Positions 48,951-60,289 of a stretch of 64,000 bases of DNA are shown here, piece by piece. Position 1 is the stretch's first letter. Each line of letters starts with the position of its first letter. The stretch covers positions 1 to 64,000 of the forward strand of contig JAIWNE010000056.1 of NCBI GenBank assembly GCA_025331445.1, written 5' to 3'. Position numbers and translations under genes: made by a program. The notes beneath the pieces are model-generated. The model had not been told where the DNA came from and did not search any database. It saw only the letters and a program-made list of their open reading frames with translations. The DNA is from Blakeslea trispora. Its lineage: Eukaryota; Mucoromycota; Mucoromycetes; Mucorales; Choanephoraceae.

Positions 48951-49403
48951 ATGGAAGTATTTAACCAGACCATGATTGCCACTTCACAAGTCCTGCATAT
49001 TGTCTCTGAAATGTATCACTTTTGTTACACGCACCTCAAAGACAGCGACACACCCTTACCCCCAGCTAACCAGATTATGGGTTACGTAAAAATGTTTATA
49101 AACTTTGTACTCCAACACTCACCTTCAGTCGTTCAGCAATGGTATGGTCCGTTTACAAAGCTCCTTATTGACTCGAATTTCATCAACATGTTTATCGCAC
49201 TATTTGTCGTGTATTTCTGCTGGCTCTTTGTCAAAGCAACCTTTCTTGGAGCCTACCGCTTGATCTATGGCTTTGTTCGCACTTCTTTTATTCTCATAAG
49301 TTTACTGTTACTTTTAAGTGCTGTGAACTATGTTATGACAACCTTGGGATATTCTGTTGACGGAACAAGCAATCATGACACAACCAGAACATATCAACAC
49401 TAA
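48951..49403 (+). CDS. Small membrane protein, Apq12-like
   Basis: Single-exon 150-residue protein. A soluble, partly amphipathic N-terminal half is followed by two closely spaced hydrophobic helices (about residues 80-97 and 109-130: MFIALFVVYFCWLFV and SFILISLLLLLSAVNYV) separated by a short basic/aromatic loop (GAYRLIYGFVRT), then a hydrophilic Thr/His-rich tail. Size, hairpin spacing and C-terminal position resemble the Apq12 family (nuclear envelope/ER protein needed for nuclear pore assembly and membrane homeostasis). Primary sequence similarity is weak, so the assignment is tentative. It converges on the CYP51 gene (148 bp between stops). Confidence 0.6.
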   Translation: MEVFNQTMIATSQVLHIVSEMYHFCYTHLKDSDTPLPPANQIMGYVKMFINFVLQHSPSVVQQWYGPFTKLLIDSNFINMFIALFVVYFCWLFVKATFLGAYRLIYGFVRTSFILISLLLLLSAVNYVMTTLGYSVDGTSNHDTTRTYQH

Positions 49404-49550
49404 CGCTAAACTTTCAAAGAATTTATGCAACCATTCATATTCGTCATTACAATTCACTAGCATACAAAAAATAACAGATTCGATTTGATTGTTAATGATA
49501 GGCTTGTTGTTTAAGAGAAATTCAATGTTTATAACTATATCAAAAATAAA

Positions 49551-51198
49551 TTATTTTCTACGAGTAAAACGAATGATGCTGTTTTCAGGCACAACCACCA
49601 TGGATGTATAATCTGGTTTAGGAACGGTATCACTTATAGATTCAAAGTCAAATTCTTTCACAAATGTACCAATGATAACCTTGAGCTGTAGATAACCAAA
49701 CTTTTCACCAATGCAACGATGACGGCCTGCACCAAATGGTAGGAAGGGATTACGAGAAGAAATACCGACAGCACCAAATCCATAATCCATATTTGCATCA
49801 TCACCTTGTTCTAGTTGATGAACAGGATCAGTTTTCTGAGACCATCGAGAAGGCTCCCAGACCAGAGGATGATGAAAGTAAGTGTCATCAATCTGAGTGA
49901 CACCCGGTGCAGCACAAAGGTAGTTTCCTTTTGAAATCTCTAGTCCAGTTTTATCATGCACTAATTTGTCTGTCACTACACGACGCATCATGTTGAAGAT
50001 GGGCGGATGGCGACGAAGTGTTTCCCTTACAATATTCTCCAACAATTCAAGTGCTTCCAAATTATCATAGGTGAACTCGGCCTTCATTGAACCGAGCTTG
50101 TCAACCATTTCTTGTCGAAGTGCTGCTACTATGTCTGGACGATGAGCAAGTTCGAGAATAGCCCAAGAAGATACTGTAGAGGATGTATGTTGTCCTCCAA
50201 AGAGAGCTGCAGTAAGGATACCACATATTTGATGGTTAGGAATCGGAGTGCCATCTTTATACTTGGAATCCATCAAGGTTTGAAGAAGGTCATCGTGTTT
50301 TTCATCAGGATGGTTGCGTCTGTTTTCAATGATTTTGCCATAAATCTCTGCTAGCTTTTCACGCGCCTGATCTCGTTTACGGTATGCAGGTAAAGGCAAA
50401 TTGGGGAACATAAAGTTGATTGGCCTGAATCCTTGATCCAGGTCGTAATAGAGTTGGGCAACACCGTCATCTAGAGCACCTCTGATTTCAGGACCCAACA
50501 ATGCACGCGAAGCAGTGTAAATAATCAGTTGTCCAAACATTTTATAAGCGTCTATCGTTCCTGAATCACCTAATCGGTTGAAGAACTGGTTGCATTCGTC
50601 CAAAATTAAAGGTACATCCTTACGAAATGTCTCTACATTAAGACCTGTTTTGATAAATCGCTTTTGTTCCATAAAAATACTATGGGCTGTATCGAAACAG
50701 ACATCTCTACCAAATACATGTTTGGTCATATCGTTGTATGCTGCACCCGCAGAAGCAATGTTTTGTCTGGCATTAAACACGAAATGATTACCATCTGCGC
50801 CCAAACATGCAGTTACGTTTTTATTCAAGAGCTTGAATGTAAAGACATCACCGTATTTTGCTTGACATGTCTTTAAGAAGTCAATTGGATCTCTGCACGA
50901 AAGAAATGATACAGAGTAAGCAAGAATTATTCAACAACGAAAGAAAGAGACACTTACTTTCCAAATTCAATTGCATTGCCAATAATAGGTAGCCATGAGA
51001 ATACAACAGGAACAGTTTTTGGATTTCGAGGTAGTATCTATAAATCAAAATGAATACCTTATGCCTTTTTTGCCGATTTTTAATATATTTTACCAATTGT
51101 GAAAGAATATGAAAACTCCAATAAGCTACTAATGCTACAAGTGTTTTAGCAATCAGTCCTGTTATAGATATATTAATAAGTGTAGAAATAATGGCCAT
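49551..51198 (-). CDS. CYP51: Lanosterol 14-alpha-demethylase, CYP51 (F5-type)
   Basis: Cytochrome P450 of ergosterol synthesis and the target of azole drugs. Three exons (51198-51094, 51037-50958, 50892-49551) give 508 residues. An N-terminal membrane anchor is followed by the Pro-rich hinge LPRNPKTVPVV, the B'-C region AAYNDMTKHVFG, helix I ALFGGQHTSSTVSSW, helix K ETLRRHPP (ExxR), and the heme loop FLPFGAGRHRCIGEKFGY. The residue equal to the azole-contact Tyr132 of Candida albicans is Phe128 (DVCFD in place of xxYDC), and the residue before LFGGQHTS is Ala291. In mucormycetes these two changes (reported as Y129F and V291A) mark CYP51 F5 and are linked to natural resistance to short-tailed azoles. 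A second, F1-type copy would be expected elsewhere in the genome. Confidence 0.94.
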
Positions 51199-51570
51199 GG
51201 CAATGCAATTAAAGAACAAACGCCTTGATTGTTTGGCATTTGCTGTTTATATGGATCCGGAGTTATAATAATGTGGTGTTACCGTCGGTCGTTATGACAG
51301 ACGCTTAAAGTACATCGAACGATTTTTTTCTCATTGAAGAAAGAAAAAAAAGTGGAATCATCTATCCATAAGCCTCATCTCTTTGGTTTCCCAAAAAAAA
51401 AGAAACAGATTTGTAAGCAGGGTCTTGATGTTAGTAGCATTAAAGTGATTTTTGTTTCAAAGAAGAAAAAAATACACATTCAATGCTTCATACATTTGCA
51501 CTCATCGTTCTATAGAAAACAAGAAACGGATATACATACAGACCAAATTAATTTTTTGGGATTTATTGTT
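51199..51570. other. CYP51 upstream region
   Basis: 372 bp between the CYP51 start and the stop of the protease gene, both on the minus strand. It holds A-runs and no recognised element; a short plus-strand frame (51334-51576) is Lys-rich and unlikely to be coding. Confidence 0.5.
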
Positions 51571-54365
51571 TTATAAAGTGACATTTGCATAATTTACAAA
51601 TGCCAGTCCTTGACCACGAATCAACAAAAGAGCATTTTCAGGTAAATTATCACGCAATGTAGTGAAGGCAGGAAGTTCCGACTGTGTCCATTCATCATAA
51701 AAGCAACCCAAGGTAGCCTTTGGTGGTTGAACTTCAACGGGGTATTCGACAGAGAATCGAATGTCTCTTTCGTATTCATCCGAATAAATAATGACGGCAC
51801 TTATGTTATTGCTCTTGATCTCCTGGTCGTTCACCCAGACATGATGAACATCAGTGGCATTTCTGTCAAAGGAGACACGACACATTAAACTATTCTTGGA
51901 GGAAAAGGTAGTGGTGCCAATACAATGTGTCTCGTCACAATGTTGAGATGGACTGGTATAGACAAATTCATGCAATGTAGCATTACTAGCATATTTGGGC
52001 AACATGTCAGTTTGGTAAGTACATCGAGTCAAGTGAGTGTTGTATGAAGCACATGTCAATGTGTTGTATTCATTTGCTGGCAATGCTTCTTTTAAAATAG
52101 CTGCAAGACCAGTTGCAGTTGAAAGGGTGACTGTGGCCAATGCATCGCCTGCTGTGTATTCTTGTCGAAATAAGAGCTTATTGGGTGACCAACTTCCGTT
52201 AAAGGGGTGCAAGGCAGAACAGATAGTAAACAATAAGAGAAAGACAACACCGCTACATAGCGTTGCTTTCTTTTGATTTCTAGCCACATAGAGCCAAGGT
52301 ATGAAATGTAATGCAATCAAAAGAATAGGAACAGCCAATAAACCATACACTTGTACAGAAAAAAAAATCAGATCAATTTACCTTAAAAAGGGGGGATGTA
52401 TAGAATATTCATTTTCTCTTACCTGCAATTTCTGGTGTACCATCAGCAGTAGTATGACGCATTGAGTCCATACATAAAAACTCGTATTCAAGTAAAAGAA
52501 TGAAAGGTAGAGTTGTCTGAGTGAAAAAGATGACAGGCGATCGGAACTTTTTGTCAGCAGGCAAAAGAGTATGTATCAAGAGAGCAACTGAGTTAAAGGC
52601 GAGTAAGTAAACAGCGTAATAAACAGCGGCAATCTCTTTTGCTCCTGTATACACTGCAGCAATCACAAGGATCCACCAAAAAACAGTCAGACCATACCAT
52701 GAGGCATCTGTGTTTACAAGTACCTTTTTGACCTTGAGAGGCAAGATAAATTGAGATAGTTGAATACCCAAGAAAGCTGCGGAAAAGAGATAGAGACCGG
52801 CACCATAGACATCGCCATAGGTCATGGATGGATTGATCTTTGTCATGATAAATGAGGCCGTGCCTATACATAGGGTGCTGAAGACAAAGGCATTCAAGAC
52901 AGCAACAAAGCCGTACAAGACAATGATCGCTTGCTTCTTCAAGACCTCAGAGGCTGTCTGATGCTTGTTCCAACTAATCAAAAAGATAGCAGATGCGATA
53001 GGTACAACCAAGAGTAGGAAGCAGTTCATGATTTGGTAGGTCTTGAAGCTGTAGACAAACATCCATCGACCCAATATATCATAGTAGATCATGGGTTCTT
53101 GTTGTGAGCTAGTGTCTAGCAAATCATCACTATTCGCAATGGATTTGACAGCGCCTAAAATCAATTGACCCATATGTTGTAATGCTTGAGGAGTTGTGTG
53201 TACCAGATCGTCACGAGGAGTATGATAGTGAGAGCGAGGACTATAGAAAGCAAGATCTAAACCAGGAGCACCATGTTTTGTAAAGATAGAATAATCAGTG
53301 TCACTAATAAAACAAGTGTTAATTAAAGGATGCCCCAAGACTTTTTTTTTGTTCTAATTTACCTCTTTAGTAATTGAAGTTTAAACATGTCATTTCCAAG
53401 TGGTGAACCATGCTTAAATGTGGCTGAAGAAGAAGCCAGTTTTTTGACAGCATTTAAATTAGAACATCTAAACAAGACAGCTCTACCTCCAGCACCAGCA
53501 CCCTCTATACCGAATTAAAGTGAGTTTCAGGATACTTTAAATAAATGTATCTTTTACGTTACCGAGATTAATGAAAAGTTTGATTGTGGTAAACCATGGA
53601 TGATGAATAAATGATTGAGCACCAATAAGTCCTCCTTCTTCGAAATTGTTGAAGAGGAAAATGATAGTCTGACGTGGTGGATGAGTAGTAAAATAACGCA
53701 ATGTTTCCAAAGCAGTGACTACACCCATACCATTATCTGTGACACCATTGCTTGTGGGAACACTATCTGTGTGAGAAAGATGAGTAACAAAAGTGAATAA
53801 ACAGTTACTTTCATACCATAATGAGCATTAATTAGGAGTGCCTCTTGATGGCCCGAAGAACCATTTACACGAACCATTACATTACGCGAATCAACTACCC
53901 ACTGTTCATCTACAGTTTGGTTGTCTTAAAAAAACATTTCACTTTATAAATAAATTGACTTTTTTTTTTCTTACTTTCATTGAACCAGTTATGAGCAATA
54001 ACGTCTCTTGAAGTATCGTTTGCAATGACATCCATATTGATTTGATTTGCAAGAGCATCGCGTTGAAGATCCTTGACAACAGATACAATCCAGTTCTTCA
54101 TTACTCCATTTTCTCTTGTGTTGGCTGAATGAGGTGCTTTGAAATGAGACAGATACTCATTGTAGGCATGAATACCTGCAAATCCATCTATTTTTTTAGC
54201 TTCAATATCGCTCAAGGGAGTTGGAAGAATGGCTCGATACCAATGAACAAATAAGCTGAAGAGAAACAAGAAACCAAGAGTGACACCATAAACATGATAT
54301 GTTCTTTTGGCAGTCGTCTTGGTGACTTGACTTCTTTGTTGTAATATAGACGTTCTTTCATTCAT
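51571..54365 (-). CDS. PFF1: Vacuolar membrane M28 zinc protease, PFF1-like
   Basis: Six exons (54365-53975, 53924-53817, 53766-53563, 53504-53363, 53303-52423, 52349-51571) give 834 residues. The short cytosolic N-terminus and first membrane helix (about residues 27-46) precede a lumenal M28 peptidase domain with zinc ligands His165 and Asp167 (NAHYD), bridging Asp177 (GVTDNG), Glu209/Glu210 (FNNFEEGG), and DTDYSIFTKHGAPGLDLAF with the later acidic ligand and His in RSHYHTPRDD. Multiple transmembrane helices follow (about residues 340-620), then a lumenal C-terminal domain with several N-glycosylation sites. This is the architecture of yeast Pff1, a vacuolar multispanning metalloprotease of unknown substrate. 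An in-frame ATG at 54446 would add a hydrophobic extension; the start at 54365 fits the family better. A CCAATCA element (minus, 54505-54511) lies 140 nt upstream. Confidence 0.92.
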
Positions 54366-55351
54366 GATTGGCTTATTTCTTGGAAGAAAAGAGACAATCA
54401 GAATAAAGTAAACTAAAGAAAAGAAAAGAGAGTAGAATGAGAGCATAAAATAAGGTTTTCTTCTTAAAGAAAGCGGGCTGTCAAAAATGACTAAGCAACA
54501 ACATTGATTGGCTAAAGTACTTTATAATGCAACACTGGCTTAATCCCGTATAGAGAGCCAGCCTAACATAAGCTGTGCCTACTCATTGGCCTTTTTTAGA
54601 TCCCTTTTCTTATCTTGACGGAAATAGAATTTATAAGCTTTATGCTATCACAAGTAGAAACAATTTAGTATTCCTGTTGAGCATTCATTGTTCAAGATAT
54701 TCAGCTTATCGGATTGAACAGCTCAAGATACCTTATGGACTACACTCTGCTTTTCAACTATTCTGTTTATAGCAAAAATGGGAGATTTTATATATATATA
54801 TAAAAGAAAAAAGCTGGAGCATCTAAATTTGTATCTATTAGCCAGGCATGGTTGCAAGTATTTGACATGAGAGCAACACGCCTATTTATTCTTCTTGTAT
54901 GCTATGAGTTTGTTGATTGCACTATACACAATGGTTCATGTGAAAATTACCATTTGATTTGTTACCATGCAAACTAATTGCTGACATAATTACAGTGCAC
55001 TCGGAACTTTTTGGGCGGAAGTTCCTTTTTTTTTTATCTATAAAAGAAGCTTATTCTCCATCTTGGGATGGTTTCTATTCAATGCAATTGCTTAATTCTG
55101 TTGATTAAAGTCTACATCTTATTGACTTTCTCTCTTATATAACAGAATGAACACTGTCTGCGTCTTGATACAATTCAAGCTAATTCATGGACAGCTTTTT
55201 TTTTAGTTGTTACAGGCTTAATTCCATTTTTGGAAATGGCGTATAATTTTTTTAGAAAAAAAAAAAGTCCCCCGTCCCCCTCACGCGTCTAACAGAATCC
55301 AAAACATTCCTTTTTTAAAAAAATCTTTTTTTCTTCTTCTACAAAAGAGTC
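54366..55351. other. Divergent intergenic region
   Basis: Shared upstream region of the PFF1-like and chromodomain genes. No gene recognised. A TA microsatellite-like stretch (54791-54803) and T/A runs near 55025 and 55203-55325 are the only structure besides the CCAAT element. Confidence 0.5.
54507..54511 (-). promoter_or_regulatory. CCAAT box upstream of PFF1-like gene
   Basis: TGATTGG on the plus strand (CCAATCA on the coding strand), about 140 nt upstream of the preferred start codon. Confidence 0.4.
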
Positions 55352-58300
55352 ATGGGCATAGACGATAATAAAAAGGAGAAAGAAAACGCAGAGTCTTCAA
55401 ATACGATGACAGTGACAGAAGAATTTGAAGACGACGATGTTGATTTCTACTATGAAGTAGAAGAGATTGTTCAAATGTATGTCACTGAAAGTGGTGTACG
55501 TATGTTTGAAATCAAGTGGAAAAATTATGATTCTTCGTAGTAAGGCTTTCCTTTCTCTTTAAAAAACATCCTTGACGTTCTTATCCTCTCTCCTGTTTCT
55601 ATATAGAGTTGAAAATACGCGTCAATGTATATAGAATGAAGCATTAAAACAGAAAATAGGAGCAACACTTGGGAACCTGAACACAACTTGAATTGTCCTA
55701 CCATACTTGAAGATTTCCTTCGGAAAGAAAGTCAGAAACAATCGACCAATAAAGCCGAGCCCAGTAAGGCCAACAAGGGCAAAGAACCAGCCAAACGAAG
55801 CCGAGGAGCAAAACGGAAAGTCTCGAAAAAACAAAGAGAACTAGAGAAAGAGACCGAGTATTTGGATGACATGAAGGAAGAGAGACGAAAGTTGATGGAA
55901 TCCTTCAAGAAGAGAGAGGCCATTGGTCTGGTCAGCGACAAAAAAAAGGACTTGTTTGATAGAAAACGAGAGTATCAGGAAAAGAGAATGGAAAGGAACA
56001 GCAAGAGGGCCAAGTTGGTCGAGGAATCGCAAGGCGATTTGAAAAAGAGCAAAGTGGATGAAGAGAATGAGGCAGAGGGTAGCAAACGTCGAAAAGTAGA
56101 TGAATCAAAGCAGAAGGGTAAATTAAGAAAAGTTGGATCAGACGGAATACTAACTCTCTTATCAGTCAATCCACCCATTGTCGAATCGAGTACTGAAGTC
56201 AACAAAACATCCAGCAACACCCATGATAGCACCACATCCAAACCTGCAATCCATACTACTGTGAGCTTCAAAACAAATAAAATGCATCTTTTTTGTATGC
56301 AATTCGAGAAAACAAAAGCAGAGATAGAATTAACTGGATTTTTTTTTGTATCTATACACTCTCTTAGTCAGGAAGAAAAGCAACACTTTCAACAGCGAAA
56401 TTTAAACCTAGTAGTTTGTTAGCGGACCGCAAAGTGTTAGCCATCTCTAAACCAACTGAACATAAATCATCTTTTACTCAACTTAAGCGCCCCATATCAC
56501 GCATCAATCCTGGTTCCAGTAAGATGATTTGTTGTTATTCTCAAATAGATGAGTAACTTACCCATAAAAATAGGAGCAGATGTGGATATCGCAGCACTTT
56601 TACAACAAAGTGTACCTAGTTCATCCAAACTACCCAACATACCTAAATATGGTCCCAACACAAGACCTGCATCCTATCAAAGATATGATACAACCACTAC
56701 TGCTGCTAGCACTATTACTACTACTACTACTACTCCTGCTGTTACTATGCCAACAACTACAGCGACAACAACCATACCTGCTGCTGTTTCATCACCATCA
56801 CCACCTTCCCCTATACAACATCAATCGACCACAGCACCCGCCATAAACTCTCCTACCATACGATCCCCTACCATGAACTCTCCTACCATACGATCACCTG
56901 TCATCACATCTCGTCCATTACCAACCTCTGCATCCTCCTCACCTAACCGAAGTCCTGTCAGTAAACAAGCATTACACATGCAATCGAGTCTTGGTAAGAT
57001 CCCATCTGTCTTTTATCTCTTAAATATTCATGCTTTGTTCTATAGAATCAGCTCATCCATCCCGCCTTACTCAATCGCCTTCCGTTTCACCACCTCAAGT
57101 ATTTCAAACACCACCTTCATCCCCTCCTCCTCCCAACCAACCCTCACCTACTAGCACTGACATACCCTCTCCTCTATCCAGTGAATCTCGCTCATTTATT
57201 CCACCTCTCAACACATCTACATCATCATCACAACATTTTCAACAACAATTGCTCAAGATACAGCAACTGCAACAAAAGCAAAAATCATCCTCTTTACCAC
57301 CACCATCACAACAGCAACAGCAACAACAACAACAACGTGCCATTACTGTATCACCCAGAAGAACAGACCCACGCTTGGTTGTTGATAATATGCGTAAATT
57401 GAAAATTCAGAATTCAACGGCTTTACCTACACCTTTCAACAAAAGCTGTGTCCTCTTAAAGGGAGACAAGATGATTTCTTCTATAGAACTTGAGGGTAGA
57501 CAACGTTGTTATCATTCACCCAAGATAGAGTAAGTGGGAATTTGGTGAATTCTTGGAGCGTCTTATTTATGCTTTTGTTAGGCAATTGATTGAGAGAAAC
57601 GAAAGTGGACCTCAGGTTGTGAAAATCTCTTCTTTTCTATCGTTAAAACGATTGGATGATTCCTTGTTGGAACATCCTTTCAGTTACCTGCATATCACAG
57701 TAAAAGATCAATTGATTGAATTGAGTAAATTCAAGAGTTTCTTACAAGTGAATGAAGTGGTAAGAGAGACGAAGAAAAAGGGAAAAAAGCATACTCATCA
57801 CTGATATTCTTGTAGGGGGGTGTTGTTAGTCATGATCATGTACCAACGTGTGCACTTGTGATTCTATCTGAAGCAGAAGCCAAGAAACTAAAGAATCTAC
57901 CCAAGGATATTGAAATGGCTAATTCGAGTTATACCCAATTGTGTGGTATCTTTCTTGACTTGCTACCTCCTAAGCCTAAATCCTTATATGATGATCTTGA
58001 ATTACCAGAGGAAGAATTTGCTTGGATTCGAGTAGCACGTTATCTTTTGTTTAGTAAAGAGGTAAAAAAAAACAAAAAAAAAACAAGTGGTTTGGCTACT
58101 GATGTTTCTTTAGTTGATTGAATCAAGAAATGTCAGTAAATTCCATGTGTATGGTCAATCTGAAGCAGCTCATTTATTGACCAAGGCAATCAACAATCAA
58201 CAAAATAAAATGGATCGCAAGAATCCAACAGATAAACCAGCTTATATTATGATGGTAAGCTTATTCTTTATAATTACTTTGGCTGTCATATTCATCTTTC

Positions 58301-58983
58301 TTAGTTTGACCGGTATAAACAAGTTGCCTTTTCACGTAATCTATTAAAGCATAAAAGGGAACCCTCTACACAGCTGTGGGAATTTGGTGTACTTGATTAT
58401 TCTTGTGCAGACATGATACCACCGAGTCCTATCTTCCCTAACAATACAGGTGGATTTGTGACAGTCGATATTCAGAACATCATTCAGCAGCCTACTATTT
58501 TTGAGACACTGGCACAGACAGTTGATAAAGTAAGGACTAACAACACTCTTTTACTCTTTTACTGATGTTATATCCAGTTCAATCAGATCCCTGTTATCTA
58601 TGGTGAATGGAAGCTGGTCATTCCTCACAATTTTATGTATCATTTCACAAGGGCCATTCGAGATGGTGAGACAGCTACAAAGTAAGCAAACAAAACCGTA
58701 TGTTGTCAATCATTATTCATTGTTCTCTAGAGTTCAGAATGCCATGGTGGCTGTCACTGTGGCACTAAGTAAAGGAGATGTACAGGTCATGCGTCTTTGG
58801 CCTGCAGAAAAGGAAAATATGGACTCTGTGGATTATATGGACAAGATTATGCGCTATTACTATCGCTCCTATCAGTATTTCGTTATGGTAGACGATATTG
58901 GCTCTATTTCAACTGACACAAGAGAGGAATACCGAGCTATTGATTTTGTCAAGAGTCAAGAGCTTTTCTCTACATTTTCTTAA
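55352..58983 (+). CDS. Chromodomain protein with disordered middle and conserved-looking C-terminal region
   Basis: Eleven exons keep frame to give about 995 residues: 55352-55536, 55660-56260, 56368-56518, 56574-56993, 57046-57529, 57582-57759, 57816-58061, 58114-58254, 58305-58529, 58578-58681, 58731-58983. The chromodomain (about residues 33-84) has the aromatic cage of HP1-type methyl-lysine readers: Tyr34 in YEVEEI, Trp56 and Tyr59 in KWKNY, and NTWEPEHNL. A long Lys/Glu-rich helix-like segment and then Pro/Thr/Ser/Gln-rich disorder follow, with a poly-Gln run. From about residue 610 the sequence is globular-looking (FSYLHITVKDQLIEL, TCALVILSEAEAKKL, WEFGVLDYSCADMIPPSP, GGFVTVDIQNIIQ, FNQIPVIYGEW). 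I do not recognise this part. The layout recalls S. pombe Chp1, a chromodomain protein with C-terminal SPOC and PIN-like folds, but similarity is not shown. Confidence 0.75.
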
Positions 58984-59072
58984 GGACACTTTTATTGGTT
59001 GCTTATAAACATGTATATTTATTTCTTTTTTTTTTTTGAAAAAGAGTGAGCTTATTTGGGGGGGGGTATTTA

Positions 59073-59868
59073 TCAAGATGCGTACTATAAAATAGTGAAT
59101 ATATGCTATTTCTCTCTTTTTTTTTTTCTGTCTTACCTTGTCCACATATTCCTTTGCAATCTTATTGAATTTAGGCTGGTTACTATTATAGATTTCAGCA
59201 ATAGAGGCCACAAGTGCATCATCAGGATTAGGTGTCTGTAACAAGGAAGAAAGGGCTTGCAAGACTGTAAAGAATACATGAGTTTATACTGTCTCAATCG
59301 ATCCATTTCTCTTACCGTTCACAATTTTGGTAGCAGGTTTCCAAATATCAGGCTTTAAGAGATCAACACAGATAGATCCATCATCATCGATATTAGGATG
59401 ATATATTTTAGTGATGAATTTGATCTAGAAATACAAAGCTTTAGTCGTTCTCTTCATTCATCTGTTGGTAAGCTAAATTACCTTGGGTGGTTTAAAAGGG
59501 TAGTCAGCAGAGAAGGCAATATCGAGTTTAAAGCGACCTCCTTGGTAAGGTGTACCTTTCTAAAGAGAGCCAGAATAGTGAGCTATATAATAAAAGAATG
59601 CTATAGAATGTATCACTTACAGGCCCTTCCAAGATACCTGATATTGGGTTTTATTAGAAAAACGTCAAACTATTGAGAGGCCCTTTTTTTTTTTTGCTTT
59701 ACCTTGCCAATGAAACATGTCTTCGTCAATAGGCTCTGCACTCACACCTTGAGGAGGATTCTTGGTCAAGTCAGCTAATTCCTATAGATCATCACAATAA
59801 GTCATTTGGATCGAATAGCCTCTACTCTCTTTACGTGACACTGCCTTTTGAATACGTCTTAAAGCCAT
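59073..59868 (-). CDS. Ubiquitin-conjugating enzyme E2, Ubc4/5 (UBE2D) type
   Basis: Carries ubiquitin as a thioester and passes it to substrates with E3 ligases. Seven short exons (59868-59845, 59781-59703, 59637-59621, 59559-59482, 59424-59316, 59264-59137, 59084-59073) give 148 residues; UBE2D has 147. Landmarks: [36 protein letters not shown] (75-77), GSIC with catalytic Cys85, PNPDD, and a final 12-nt exon encoding YAS-stop that restores the family ending (KYAx). Numbering of HPN and Cys equals UBE2D if intron 1 uses a GC donor (AAG|GCAGTG); a GT donor three bases later would add one Ala. Reading through the last donor instead would give a Lys-rich tail running into the neighbouring gene, which is unlikely. 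Its 3' end converges on the chromodomain gene (89 bp apart). Confidence 0.9.
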
Positions 59869-60289
59869 AGTCAGAATAATATGGATAGAAGGAGAGAAAA
59901 AAAAAATACGAAAATAAAAAATACGTCAGTTGAAAAGGCAAAAAAAAAAAACTACTTTCATTTCTTTAACCAATGAAAACCTTTGCTGATAAAATTGCAT
60001 TTATCGTGTTTTTTCTTTTTCGAGGATCTTTGTTATAATTCGCGTATCATTAGAGTGTTATAACACTGCAAAAAATAGTTGATGGAATGAGTATTTTCCC
60101 CCTTTTTTTTAATTAAAGAGTAGTTGTCTAAGAAAGAGAAAGGGTTCTTTCTTTGGTTACCATTGTTTCGAGGTGGTTGTCAAAAAAAAAAGAAGTTGCA
60201 CATATCGGGGTTTTAATCATGTAGCACTTTTTTCAGCAAAGAAGAAAAAGATTTTTTTTTTGTTATTCAAAACCTTGATCGATCTCGAC
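59869..60289. promoter_or_regulatory. Divergent promoter region E2/MEX67 with CCAAT box
   Basis: 421 bp between divergent start codons. CCAAT (59970-59974, in AACCAATGAAA) lies about 100 nt upstream of the E2 start. The MEX67 side has A/T runs and a leader without other clear elements. Activity is inferred from position. Confidence 0.4.

Noticed and set aside
58909..59262. Extended Lys-rich C-terminus for the E2 enzyme
   Set aside because: It requires reading through a good donor, overlaps the chromodomain gene, and loses the conserved KYA ending.
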